Shown here: positions 8,971 to 33,941 of the stretch, piece after piece
Layout of the letters: every line of letters begins with the position of its first letter
Numbering within the stretch: position 1 is the first letter of the stretch
NCBI RefSeq assembly: GCF_900101905.1
Contig: NZ_FNAJ01000005.1
Coordinates: 124,001-188,000 of the forward strand
Reading direction: 5' to 3'
DNA length: 64,000 nucleotides
DNA from: Myxococcus virescens
GTDB lineage: Bacteria; Myxococcota; Myxococcia; Myxococcales; Myxococcaceae
Translations under genes and position numbers: made by a program
Notes under the pieces: generated by a model
Database searches by the model: none
What the model saw: the letters and a program-made list of their open reading frames with translations, nothing else
Told to the model about the DNA's origin: nothing

Positions 8971-11900
8971 GCACCCCGGCTGACAACATGAAGGGCCTCT
9001 CACTCGAGGCGAAGCGCAAGCTGCTCGCGGAGCTCATGGCGAAGTCCGGGAAGGCGGCCCCCCGCCTCTCCCCGCTCGCATCCGGCCAGAAGGCGCTGTG
9101 GCTCCTGCACCAGCAGGACCCGGAGAGCGCGGCCTACAACACGCCCTTCGCGCTGCGCATCCGCTCGCAGATGGATGTGGCGTCGCTCAAGCGCGCGTTC
9201 GCAATGCTGGCCGAGCGCCACGCGTCCCTGCGCACCACGTTCTCGTCCACCGCGGAAGGGCAGCTCGTCCAGACGTGCCACCCCACCCTCGAGCCGAGCT
9301 TCACCCACGTGGACGCGCAAGGCTGGAGCCCTGAGCAGCTCCAGGCCGAGGTGGCCCGCGCCTACCGTCAGCCGTTCTCCCTGGAGCGGGGCCCGCTGCT
9401 CCGGGGGAACCTCTTCTCCCTGGGGGCTGAGGACCACGTCCTCCTGATGACCGTCCACCACATCGTCTACGACGGGTGGTCCGCGGGCATCCTCCAGCAG
9501 GAGTTCAATCAGCTCTATCAGGCCATCGCGCGTGGCGAGCAGCCGTCCCTGCCGCCCGTCACGGGCAGCTATGCCGCCTTCGTCGCGCAGCAGGCGGAGA
9601 CGATGTCGGGTGCCGCGGGGCGGGCCCACTGGGACTACTGGCAGAAGAAGCTCGATGGTGAGCTTCCCATCCTGGCGCTGCCCGCCGACCGCAGCCGGTC
9701 GGCGGTCGCCGCGAACCGGAGTGGCGCGAGCCCGTTCCGCCTCTCCGCGGAGCTGACGGCCCGCATCAAGGCGCTCGCGCAGAGCGCCGAGTCCACGCCC
9801 TTCGTCGTGCTCGTGTCCGCCTATGCCGCCCTGCTGGGGCGTCTGGCGCGGCAGGAGGACATCCTGATTGGCTCGCCCACGGCGGGCCGGCCCGGCTCCG
9901 CCTTCCATGACGTCGTAGGCTACTTCGCCAACGCGGTGGCGCTGCGCGCGGACCTCTCCGGTGCGCCCTCCACCCGGACCCTGCTGGGCCGGATGCGCAC
10001 CGTCGTCCACGAAGCGCTCGCGCACCAGGACTTCCCGTTCGCATCGCTCGTGGAGCGCTTGAACATCGAGCGCCGTCCTGGCGTGTCTCCCCTCTTCCAG
10101 GCGTCCATCTCGCTCCACGCCTCGCGCGAGGGCGGCGGCGCCATGGCGCTGTGGGCCTCGCCCGACGAGGACGCCCGCGTCTATTGGGGCAACCTGCAGC
10201 TCGAGCCCTTCCCCATCAGCGAACAGGAGTCGCAGTTCGACCTCACGTTGGAGATGTGGGAGACGCGGGGCGCCTTCTCCGGCGTGCTCCGCTTCAACCG
10301 CGCCCTCTTCAACGACGACACTGTCGCCCTGTGGCGCGGCTACTTCGAGAAGCTCGTCGAGGAGATGGTCCGCGCACCGGATGAGCCGGTGGCCCGACTG
10401 TCCCTGGCGGTCAAGGCCCCGTCCCCCGTGCACGATGCGCGCGTTGAAAGTACCCCGGCCGTCACCACCGCCCAGACCCTCACCGGCTGGTTCGAGGCCC
10501 AGGCCGAGCGCAGCCCGAACGCCACCGCGCTGACGTTTGGCGAGGCGCACCTCAGCTACGCCGAGCTCAACGCCCGGGCGAATGTCCTGGCGCATGCGCT
10601 GCGCGACCACGGCGTGGGCCCCGAGTCACTGGTGGGCATCTGCGTCGACCGCAGCGTGGAGCTGGTCGTCTCCATCCTCGGCGTGCTCAAGGCCGGCGGC
10701 GCCTATGTGCCGCTGGACCCCGCCAGCCCGAAGGATCGGCTCGCGTTGATTCTGGAGGACGCGGAGGTCACCGCGCTGGTGACCGAGTCCAGCCGCACCG
10801 GCGAGCTTCCCACCCAGCGTGTGTCCACCGTCTTCGTGGGCGCGCTCGACTGGCAGGGCGGTCGACGTGCGCCGAATCCCGAGCCGGCCATCACGCCGGA
10901 CAACGCCGCCTACGTCATCTACACCTCTGGTTCGACGGGGCGCCCCAAGGGCGTCATCGTCACTCATGCCAACGCCACCCGGCTGTTCACCACGTCGGAG
11001 CCGCTTTATGGCTTCGGGCCGGATGATGTCTGGACGCTGTTCCACTCCGCGGCGTTCGACTTCTCCGTCTGGGAGCTCTGGGGGCCGCTGCTCTACGGCG
11101 GTCGCCTGGTCGTCGTGCCCCATTGGATGACGCGCGCGCCCGAGGCTTTCGGTGAGCTGATTGCACGGGAGGGTGTGACGGTCCTCAACCAGACGCCGTC
11201 CGCGTTCCGAGCGCTGACGCGCGCGCCGTCCATCGCGGATGGCAAGGGCGGGCGCGGCCTCAAGTGGATCATCTTCGGTGGCGAGGCGCTGGACGCGGCG
11301 ACCGTGCGCCCCTGGTTCGAGCGGTATGGGGACGCCGGCACGCAGCTCATCAACATGTACGGCATCACCGAGACCACGGTGCACGTCACGTACTACCGGG
11401 TGACCGAGGCCGACCTCACCTCCGCCGCGAGCCCCATCGGACGCCCGCTCCCGGACCTCGAGCTGCACCTGCTCGACGAGCACGGCCAGCCCGTACCGGC
11501 CGGCGTTCCGGGAGAGATGTACGTCGGCGGCGCGGGTGTTGCGCGCGGCTACCTGAAGCGCCCCGAGCTGACCGCACAGCGCTTCGTCGAGGACCCGTCT
11601 TCGCCGGGCAAGCGGCTCTACCGCTCGGGCGACCTCGCCATCCGCCTTCCGGATGGCGGCTTCACGTACCTGGGGCGCATCGACGACCAGGTGAAGATTC
11701 GCGGGTTCCGAATCGAGCTGGGTGAAATCCAGTCGGTGCTCGCCACGCATCCGGCGGTCGTTGATGCCTACGTCACCACGCATGAGCGGAGCGCGGACGA
11801 CCGCCGCATCGCCGCCTACGTCGTGCCCAGGGACAACGCCGCGGAGATGCTCCTGTCCTCGGATGCGGACGGCGGCGTCGGCGACACGCACGTGGGCGAG

Positions 11901-14900
11901 TGGAAGGCGCTCTACGACGACCTCTATGCACGCTCCGCCAGCGAGCCGCAGCTGGACCCCAGCTTCAACATCGCGGGCTGGGACAGCAGCTACACCGGCG
12001 CACCGCTCAGCGCGGAGGCGATGAAGGAGTGGGTCGACCACACGGTCCACCAGATTCTCGTGCGGAAGCCCCGCCGCGTGCTCGAGATCGGCTGTGGCAC
12101 CGGTCTGCTCCTCACGCGGATTGCGCCGTCCACGGAGGCCTACTGGGCCACGGACGTCTCGGGTGTCGTCGTCAACATGCTCCGGAGCAACACGGCGAAG
12201 TCGGCCGGGCTCGAGCATGCGAAGCTCTTCCACTGCGCGGCGGACCAGTTGGACGGCATCGACTTCGGCGACATGCGCTTCGACGCGGTGATGCTGAACT
12301 CGGTGGTCCAGTACTTCCCGAGCGCGGAGTACCTCGCCCAGGCCCTGGAGAAGGCGTCACAGCGGCTGGACACGGGCGGCGTCATCTTCGTGGGTGACGT
12401 GCGGAACTTCCGCCTGCTGGAGGCATTCCACGCGTCCATCGTCCTGGCGCAGGCGTCCGGCACGCTCGACCCACAGGTGCTCAAGGCCCGCGTGGCGCAG
12501 CGCATGGCGGCGGAAGAGGAGCTGGTGCTCGCCCCGGACTTCTTCTGGGCCCTCAAGCAGCGCATCCCCCGCCTCACCCACGTGGAGATTCGCCCGAAGC
12601 GGGGCGCGTGCCTGAACGAGCTGACGCGCTTCCGCTACGACGTGCTCATCCACCTGGACACCCCGCCCAGCCCCGCCCCCGACGTGGCCTGGGGCCCGGG
12701 CAACGTGAGCCTGCCCGAGCTTCGCGCCCGGCTGACCCAGGACGGCACCCGGCGTGTCGGCCTGCGCGGCATCCGAAACGCGCGAGTCGAGGCATCCTTG
12801 GACGCCCTGGCGAGCGTGACGGATGGAGCGGCCTCGCGGCCTGGTTCCTTCGAGAAGCTCCGTCGGCGTGTGCTGGACCGCGACGCCACGACGCCCGCGA
12901 GCGAGCCGGAGCCTGGCATCGACCCCGAGTCTCTCCACCAGCTCGCGGAAGCCCTGTCCCTCAACGTCGCCTTGGACTGGTCACGCGGCGGCGTGGATGG
13001 TTCCTTCGACGCGGTCTTCACCCCGGCCGCGAAGTCGGCGCACGGGCCCGTGGCCCTCTTCGGCAGTGCGCCGGAAATCGTCGCGGGGGCACGCCGCGCC
13101 AATGACCCGCTCCGGAGCCGGGTGGATCGCCGCCTGGAGAGCGAGCTGCGCAAGCGGACGCAGGCGAGCCTTCCCGAGTACATGGTGCCCGCGAGCATCA
13201 TGGTCGTCGACCGGATTCCCCTGACCGAGAACGGCAAGGTCGACCGGCGCGCCCTGCCCGTTCCATCCGTCTCACAGGGCCTGGAGACGGCCTACGTCGA
13301 GCCGCGCAACGGCGAGGAGGAGATCCTGGCCAGCATCTTCGCCGAGCTGCTCGGCGCGGAGCGCGTGGGCGTGCACGACAGCTTCTTCGACCTGGGCGGC
13401 CACTCGCTGCTGGCCACGCAGGTCGTGTCCAGGATTCGCGCCGTGCTGGGCGTGGAGATTCCGCTGCGCACGTTCTTCGCGAGCCCCACCGTCGCGGGGC
13501 TCGTGACGGCCGTCCAACAGCAGCGCCAGCGCCCCGGAGTGGCCGCGGTCGACTTCACCGGGCCCATGGAGCGCCCGGAGCGCATTCCGCTGTCGTCCTC
13601 CCAGGAGCGGCTGTGGATCGTGGACCGCATCGAGGAGACGCGGGCCCCCATCTACGTCATCCCGCTGGTGCTCCGGCTCCGAGGCCCCCTCCACCACGAG
13701 GCCCTCCGGCAGAGCCTGGACGCCATCGTCCAGCGGCACGAAGTGCTCCGCACGTGCTTCCCGGCGGAAGGCGCGCAGCCCTTCCAGGTCATCTCCCCGA
13801 ACGTCACGGCCGAGCTGCCGCCCACGGAGGAGCTGGCCCACCCGGCCGGCGCTTCGGAGGCGGAGCTGCTCGGGCTCATCCAGGTCCAGGCGGGCTTGGA
13901 GGTCTCCCGGCCGTTCGACCTCGAGCGGGGCCCGCTGCTGCGGATGCGCCTCTTCCGCATCTCGGAGTCGGACCATGTGCTGGTTCTGACCATGCACCAC
14001 GTCGTCTCCGACGGCTGGTCCGTGGGCATCCTCGCGCGTGAGCTCGCGGCCGGTTACAACGCGCTGCGCTCGCAGCGTGAGCTGGCCTTGCCGCCGCTCC
14101 AGGTCCAGTACGCGGACTTCGCGCTGTGGCAGCGGCAGCTCTTGCGGGACGGTGCGCTCGCGGAGTCCATCGAAGCGCACAAGCAGCGCCTGGCGGGGGC
14201 GCCCACGTCCCTCAACCTCCCCAGCGACCGGCCCCGGCCGGAGACGCCGACGTACCGGGGTGGCGTGGTCCGCTTCGACGTGGACCGTTCCCTCACGGCG
14301 CGCCTGAAGGAGCTGAGCCGCCGGGAAGGCGCCACGCTGTACATGACGCTGCTGGCGGCCTTCACCGCCTACCTGTCACGGCTGAGCGGCCAGAAGGACC
14401 TCATCATCGGCTCGCCGGTGGCGAACCGGAACCGCGCGGCGGCAGAGCCGCTGATTGGCTTCTTCGTCAACACGCTCGCGCTCCGGATGGACCTGTCCGG
14501 CGACCCCAGCTTCCTGGAACTGCTGTCGCGCGTCCGGCGCACGGCCCTGGACGCCTACGCGGACCAGGACGTGCCCTTCGAGAAGCTGGTGGAGGTGGTC
14601 GCGCCCGAGCGGAGCCTCAGCCGCCAGCCCCTGGTCCAGGTGATGTTCGCGCTCCAGAACGCGCCGTTCTCCCCCCCCGCGCTGGATGGGCTCGACGTGC
14701 AACTGCTCGACCTGGACAGCGTCACCGCCAAGTTCGACCTGACGCTGTCCATGCAGGAATCCGCGGATGGCCTCTCCGGCCTGCTCGAGTTCAGCGCGGA
14801 CCTGTTCGACCGCGAGCGCATCGAGCGGATGGCCGAGCACCTCGTCGTCATGCTCCGCGAAGCGGTGCAGGCGCCAGAGCGCCGCGTGCCCGAGTTCGCG

Positions 14901-17900
14901 CTCCTGGGTGCGAGCGAAGCCAGCCTGGTGGCGAAATGGGAGCAAGGCCCCAGTGCCCCGCCCGCGCCCGGCTCGGTAGTGGAGCTGTTCCAGGCGCAGG
15001 TCGCGCGCGCACCTGAGGCCATTGCCCTGGAGCATCGCGACGTCCGCCTGAGCTACGGCGAGCTCGACCGGCGGGCGACGCGCCTTGCCCGGCACCTGGT
15101 TTCGTTGGGCTTCGGACGGGAGAAGCGGGCCGCCATCTGCCTGCCGAAGTCGGTGGACTTCATCACCTGCATCCTGGGCGTCTGGAAGGCCGGCGGCGCG
15201 TATGTCCCGCTCGACCCGGAGTACCCCCAGGCGCGCCTGGGCCACATGCTGGACGACTCGGGCGCGGAGGTGCTGCTCACGGAGCGCGCCCTGGGCGAGC
15301 GGCCGGGCTTCCAGGGCCAGACGTTATGGATGGATGAGCCCCTGCCGGAGCACGCCGAGCCGTCCACCCTCCCGTTCCCCGACGCGGGCTCCGCCGCCTA
15401 CGTCATCTACACCTCGGGTTCCACCGGGAAGCCGAAGGGCGCGGTGCTGGAGCACCGGGGCGTGGCGAACCTCGCCGTGGCCTCGGTCCCGCTCTTCGGG
15501 CTCGGACCGGACAGTCGCATCCTCCAGGCGGCGTCGCTGTCCTTCGACGTATCCGTCTGGGACATCGTGATGGCGTTCGCCAGCGGCGCCCGGCTGGTGC
15601 TGCCCACGGATGAGACCGCGCGCGTGGGCGAGGCCCTGGCCACGGTGCTCACGGAGAAGCACATCACCCAGGTGGTGCTGTCACCCTCCGCGCTCGCGAC
15701 GCTGCCGGAGGGAGCCTATTCCGATCTCCGCGTGCTCATCACGGCCGGAGAAGCGCTCCCCGCGGAGCTCGTGAAGAAGTGGGTGACGGACACCCGTCGC
15801 TTCATCAACGCCTATGGTCCGACGGAGACGACGGTCATCGCGACGGTCGCCGAGCTCAAGCAGGGCGACACGGGCGTTCCGTCCATCGGCCGGCCCCTCC
15901 CGGGGCTGGTGGCGCGCATCCTCGACGCCGACCAGCGGCAGGTCCCCATCGGAGTTCCCGGCGAGCTGTACGTGGGCGGTGCGGCGCTCGCGCGCGGGTA
16001 CCACGGACTCGACGAGCTCACCCGGACGCGCTTCATCCCGGACCCCTACTCCGACGCCCCGAACGCCCGGCTCTACCGGACCGGCGATCTCACGCGCTGG
16101 AGTGCCGACGGCAGCATCGACTTCCTGGGCCGCATCGACGACCAGGTGAAGCTGCGCGGCTACCGCATCGAACTGGGTGAGGTGGAAACCGTCGTCGACA
16201 GCCACCCCGCGGTCCAGCGGTCGGTCATCACGATCCACCAGGGGCAGCTCGCGGCCTATGCCGTGGGCCGTCCGGGCACGTCGCTGACGATTCAGTCCCT
16301 GCGCGACCATGCCATGGGCCTGCTTCCGAACTACATGGTGCCAGCGCACTTCGTCGTGCTGGAAACCTTCCCGCTGACGCCCAGCGGAAAGGTGGACCGC
16401 AAGAAGCTGCCGGACCCCGTGCAGGCCCAGGCGCCCGCCGCCTTCGCCGATGCGCGGACGCGGGAGGAGCAGATCCTGTCCAGCATCTGGGCCACCGTCT
16501 TGAAGAAGGAGTCCGTGGGCATCCACGACAACTTCTTCGCGCTCGGCGGTGACTCCATCCTCGGGCTGCAGATCATCTCCCGCGCCACCCAGCAGGGCCT
16601 GCGGCTGCGTCCGCGCCAGTTGTTCGAACACCAGACCATCGCCGACCTGGCGCGCGTGGCCTCCAGCACCCAGGTCATCAACGCCGAGCAGGGGCTCGTG
16701 ACGGGCAGCGCGCCCCTCACCCCCATCCAGCATTGGTTCTTCGACCAGAACCGCGCCGGGCCGCAGCACTTCAACATGGCGGTGATGCTCGACGTGGAGC
16801 CAGGAATCGACCTGGCCGCGCTTCGCGGCGCGCTCGAAGCGGTGGAGCGCCACCACGACGCGCTCCGCTTCCGCTACCGCAAGGACGGTGACGGCTGGAC
16901 CCAGTTCCACGCCGAAGAGGAGGCGCTGACAGGCATTCCCCTGGACACGCTGGACGTGGACGGGAGCGAGCACGTGGAAGAGGCGCTCGCCGACCTCCAC
17001 GAGTCCCTGGACCTGGAGCAGGGCCCGCTCATGCGCGCCGCCCTGCTGCGGCTGGGTGGGGACTCCGCGCGGCTCGCGCTGGTGGCCCACCACCTGGTCG
17101 TGGACGCCGTGTCGTGGGGCATCATCATCGAGGACCTGCTGACGGCGTACAGCCAGTTGTCGAATGGCCAGGAGGTCGGTCTCCCGCCGAAGACGACGTC
17201 CTTCCAGCACTGGGCGAAGCGGCTCGAAGCGTATGCGGCGACGCCCAACGCCCGGGCCGAGCTCGACGCCTGGCTCGCGACGGCGCAGCGAGACGACTCG
17301 CAGGACCTGCCGCTGAACGACTCGCACGCCCCGGACACGGTGAGCGACGCTGGCACGCTCGTGACGTGGCTGGAGGCGGAGGAGACCCAGCTGCTGCTGA
17401 ACGAGGTCCCGACGGCGTACGACGTCAAGGTCAACGAGGCCCTGATTGCCGCGCTCGCCCGGACGCTCACGGGCTGGTCCGGCAACAGCACCGTCCGAAT
17501 CGACCTGGAAGGCCATGGACGCGAGTTCCTGTTCGAGGACGTGGACCTGAGCCGCACGGTGGGCTGGTTCACCGCGCTCTTCCCGCTCCGCCTGCACGTG
17601 GGTGCCCGGGAAAGCGTGCGTGAGACGCTGGCCCGCGCGAAGGACGCGCTGCGCCGGACGCCCCGTGGCGGCATCGGCTACGGCGTGCTCCGTGCGCTGT
17701 CGCCGGATGCGTCGATTCGTTCGCGGCTCGGCGCGATTCCGAACGCGGGCATCGTCTTCAACTACCTGGGACAGATGGGCGCCGTGCCAACGCAGGGCGT
17801 GGTGCGAGGCCGCGCCAAGGAGGGCCTGGGCCTGCTGCACGCACCTGGCGCCACCCGGCCCCACCGCATCGAGCTCAACGCCGTGGTCGAAGCGGGTCAG

Positions 17901-18109
17901 CGCCTCCGCCTCGACTGGACCTTCGGCGCCAAGGTCTTCCGCAAGGAGACCATCGAGCGGCTGAACGCGGAGTTCCACGCCAATGTGCGAGCGATGATTC
18001 GCGAGCGCGCGGAGCCCGCCGCCGCGGTCCGAGTGGCGTCTGACTTCCCGGCGGCGCGTCTGAGTGCCAAGGATTTGAAGCGCGTGCTCACGCTGACCAA
18101 GAAGCCGCG

Positions 18110-18113
<4 letters not shown>
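8967..18113 (+). CDS. mchB: NRPS MchB: modules 1 (N-methyl-Thr) and 2 (with epimerase)
   Basis: 3048 residues, order C-A-NMT-T-C-A-T-E. C1 has HHIVYDG (His164/165) and should couple the polyketide to residue 1. A1 (about 505-1430) gives pocket residues DFWNIGMVHK, the classical threonine code. An N-methyltransferase (LEIGCGTG, about 970-1230) is inserted between core motifs A8 and A10. T1 has Ser1480 (GGHSL). C2 has HHVVSDG (His1677/1678). A2 (about 2005-2480) reads DVWVIAAVIK, not a textbook code; the family's product implies Ala. T2 has Ser2530 in GGDSI, the variant typical before epimerases. E (about 2575-3010) has HHLVVDAVSW (His2708/2709) and NYLGQ, so residue 2 should become D. It has a short helical N-terminal extension that may dock to MchA. 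ATGA overlaps join it to both neighbours. Confidence 0.92.
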
Positions 18114-31536
<13,423 letters not shown>

Positions 31537-31540
<4 letters not shown>

Positions 31541-32001
31541 ACGTCCACAACGTCCTGAAGCTCCTGCACCTCATCGCCGTCGTGGTGTTCCTGGGCGACA
31601 TCGTCGTGACGGCCGTGTGGCGGTTGCTCGCGGACAGGACGCGCGAGCCCCGGGTGATTATCTATGCCCTGCGGCTGGTGCAGTTCACCGACAAGTACCT
31701 GCTGGTGCCCAGCGTCTTCGCGCTCGCCGCCACCGGCATGCTGCGCGCGCACCTCCAGGACATCCCCCTGTGGACGAACCCGGCGCTCGCCGCGGGACAG
31801 GTCTGCTTCATGCTGTGCGGCATCGTCTGGCAGCTCACGCTGCGCCCCATCCAGGCGCTGCAGCTGGCCATGGCAGAGGCACTCGGCGACACCGGGGCCT
31901 CGTTCGACGACTACCTGCAGCTCACGCAGAAGTGGTTCCGCTGGGGCATCCTGGCCATGGCGCTCGCCTTTGGCTCCATGGCGCTGATGGTCCTCCACTG
32001 A
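31537..32001 (+). CDS. DUF2269-like small integral membrane protein, coupled to mchC
   Basis: 154 residues with about four hydrophobic segments (roughly 5-30, 50-72, 82-105, 132-152). The N-terminal pattern KLLHLIAVVVFLGDIV resembles DUF2269/CopD-like membrane proteins. The ATG overlaps the mchC stop by ATGA, so it should be translated from the same transcript. I see no export-pump motif (no Walker A, no MFS or RND signature), so a transport role cannot be claimed. It may be a membrane accessory of the lipopeptide pathway or a passenger gene. A hairpin begins 7 bp after its stop, marking the likely end of the operon. Confidence 0.75.
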
Positions 32002-32008
32002 CACGCGA

Positions 32009-32041
32009 AAGGGAGCCCGCCCCGTTGGCGCGAGCTCCCTT
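32009..32041. terminator. Hairpin between the convergent mch operon and helicase gene
   Basis: AAGGGAGC (32009-32016) pairs with GCTCCCTT (32034-32041), and inner CGCC (32018-32021) pairs with GGCG (32027-32030). It lies 7 bp after the stop of the last mch-linked gene and 45 bp beyond the helicase stop on the other strand. No long T run follows. Confidence 0.5.
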
Positions 32042-32086
32042 CCTGGACTTCACGGCGGGCCGGAGCCGCCGCCTGGCCTCAGCCGC

Positions 32087-33592
32087 TCAGAACCACTTGG
32101 GCGACGGGCGACGCGGAGGAAGCGGGGAGGCCTCGGGGGCCTTCGCCGGAGCCTGAGCCACCGCGGGACGGCCGCCACCCGAACCCCTGGAACCGCCCTG
32201 GCCACCCCGGCTGGCGTTGCCACCGGAGCCACCCGAGCCTTGCGCCGAGCGGCCACCTTCGGGACGGCCCTGCCCACGGCCTCCGCCGCCAGCGCCACCA
32301 CGGCCCCCCCGGCGGCGGCGCGAAGCCCCCGCGGAGTGCCCGCCGCCCCCACCGTTGCCCGCGGGACGCGGCGTGCCCTGAGGCCGCCCACCGTTGCCCG
32401 AAGGACGGGCCTCTGGCGCGGCGCCGGACGCGTGGCTCACGGGACGCGGCGCGGGCTGGCCCGAGCGGTACGGATGGTCCTCCACCACGGGCACGTTGCG
32501 GCGGATGGTGCGCTCGATGTCGCGCAGGTACGCGCGCTCCTCGGCGTCGCAGAACGACACAGCGGTGCCACTGGCCCCCGCGCGGCCGGTGCGGCCAATG
32601 CGGTGCACGTACTGCTCCGGCACGTTGGGCAGGTCGTAGTTGACGACGTAGCTCAGCCCGTCGATGTCGATGCCGCGCGCGGCGATGTCCGTCGCCACGA
32701 GCACGCGGAGCGTCCCGGAGCGGAACTCGTCGAGCGCGCGCTCACGGGCGTTCTGGCTCTTGTTGCCGTGGATGGCCGCCGAGCTGACGCCCGCGCCCTC
32801 CAACTGCTTCGCCACCCGGTTCGCGCCGTGCTTGGTGCGGGTGAAGACGAGCGCGCGGTGGATGTTGCCTTCCTTCAGCAGGTGCGTCAGCAGCCCGCGC
32901 TTCTGCTCGCGCTCCACGAAGTACACCTGCTGGCTCACCGTCTCCGCGGTGCTGGACGCCGGCGTCACCTCCACGCGGATGGGGTCCGTGAGGATGCTGC
33001 GCGCCAGGTCCACGATGTCCGGGGGCAGCGTGGCGCTGAAGAACAGCGTCTGCCGCTTGGGCGGCAGCGCCTTGATGACGCGCCGCACGTCGTGGATGAA
33101 GCCCATGTCGAGCATGCGGTCCGCCTCGTCGAGCACGAACACCTCGAGCGAGCGCAGCGACACGAAGCCCTGCTCCATCAGGTCCAGCAGGCGGCCCGGC
33201 GTGGCCACCAGCACATCCACGCCACTTCGCAGCGTCTGGACCTGCGGATTCTGGCCCACGCCACCGAAGATGACGGCGTGACGCAGGGGAAGCCCCTTGC
33301 CGTAGGTCCCGAAGCTGTCGCCCACCTGCCCCGCCAGCTCACGCGTGGGCGTCAGGACCAGGCAGCGCACCGGGCGCGCCCCGCCCGCGGGCGCCTTGGC
33401 GGACAGCCGCTGGAGGATGGGCAGCGCGAAGGCCGCCGTCTTGCCCGTGCCCGTCTGGGCCACGCCGAGCACATCCCGCCCGGCCAGCGCGTGGGGGATG
33501 GCCTTCTGCTGGATGGGCGTGGGGGTGGTGTAACCCTCCGCCTTGACGGCGCGCAGGAGGGTGTCGTGAAGCTGAAGTTCGTCGAAAGTCAT
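32087..33592 (-). CDS. DEAD-box ATP-dependent RNA helicase, RhlE-like, with Gly/Arg-rich tail
   Basis: 501 residues from the ATG at 33592, chosen because AGGA sits 5 nt upstream and the family's Q-motif region starts right after it ([15 protein letters not shown]). Motifs in order are [37 protein letters not shown] and [10 protein letters not shown]. The last 120 residues are low-complexity Gly, Arg, Pro and Ser repeats, a basic disordered tail typical of RNA-binding DEAD-box proteins. It probably remodels structured RNA in ribosome assembly or RNA decay. An extended frame runs 54 codons further upstream but looks non-genic. The gene follows the EF-G paralogue on the same strand but is separated by a strong hairpin, so it needs its own promoter. 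Confidence 0.93.
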   Translation of the reverse strand: MTFDELQLHDTLLRAVKAEGYTTPTPIQQKAIPHALAGRDVLGVAQTGTGKTAAFALPILQRLSAKAPAGGARPVRCLVLTPTRELAGQVGDSFGTYGKGLPLRHAVIFGGVGQNPQVQTLRSGVDVLVATPGRLLDLMEQGFVSLRSLEVFVLDEADRMLDMGFIHDVRRVIKALPPKRQTLFFSATLPPDIVDLARSILTDPIRVEVTPASSTAETVSQQVYFVEREQKRGLLTHLLKEGNIHRALVFTRTKHGANRVAKQLEGAGVSSAAIHGNKSQNARERALDEFRSGTLRVLVATDIAARGIDIDGLSYVVNYDLPNVPEQYVHRIGRTGRAGASGTAVSFCDAEERAYLRDIERTIRRNVPVVEDHPYRSGQPAPRPVSHASGAAPEARPSGNGGRPQGTPRPAGNGGGGGHSAGASRRRRGGRGGAGGGGRGQGRPEGGRSAQGSGGSGGNASRGGQGGSRGSGGGRPAVAQAPAKAPEASPLPPRRPSPKWF

Positions 33593-33941
33593 GGGTTCCT
33601 GACGTTGAAGAGAGCCCGCCTCCTCCCCAGGGGAGGAAGCCCGCGCAGCGCGCCCAGTCGGACGTATGTCCGGGGCGCCTGGCGGTGCGCGGTCGGGCCC
33701 GGCCGGCCGAACCGCTTTGGGAACGGATGGGAACAGGGGGTCTCCCCTACCCATTCCGGAGAATCGGCGCGGGACCCTGCACTTTCCCGTCCCGGAAGTC
33801 CCGTGAAATCAACAGCTTGCTTGCCGGTTTTGTGGCCCCTGATGGACATTTGTACAGGGTGCAGTTCCTTCCAAGTCGAAAGACCCGAAATGTCCTACAG
33901 GCCCCGGGAGCCACTCCTGGCTCCCGGGGCCGCCCTTCACC
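33593..33941. other. 349-bp gap between EF-G paralogue and helicase gene
   Basis: It holds the terminator hairpin of the upstream EF-G gene (33900-33931) and, presumably, the helicase promoter. I could not identify a convincing -35/-10 pair. No small gene with a ribosome-binding site is visible. Confidence 0.5.
33900..33931 (-). terminator. Strong hairpin terminator of the EF-G paralogue
   Basis: A perfect 13-bp stem (GGCCCCGGGAGCC with GGCTCCCGGGGCC) closes a 6-base loop (ACTCCT), 10 bp beyond the EF-G stop codon. There is no T run after it on the - strand, which is common for GC-rich myxobacterial terminators. Confidence 0.75.

Noticed and set aside
33593-33754. N-terminal extension of the DEAD-box helicase (54 codons)
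   Set aside because: Pro/Arg-rich, unlike the family; the ATG at 33592 has a proper ribosome-binding site.
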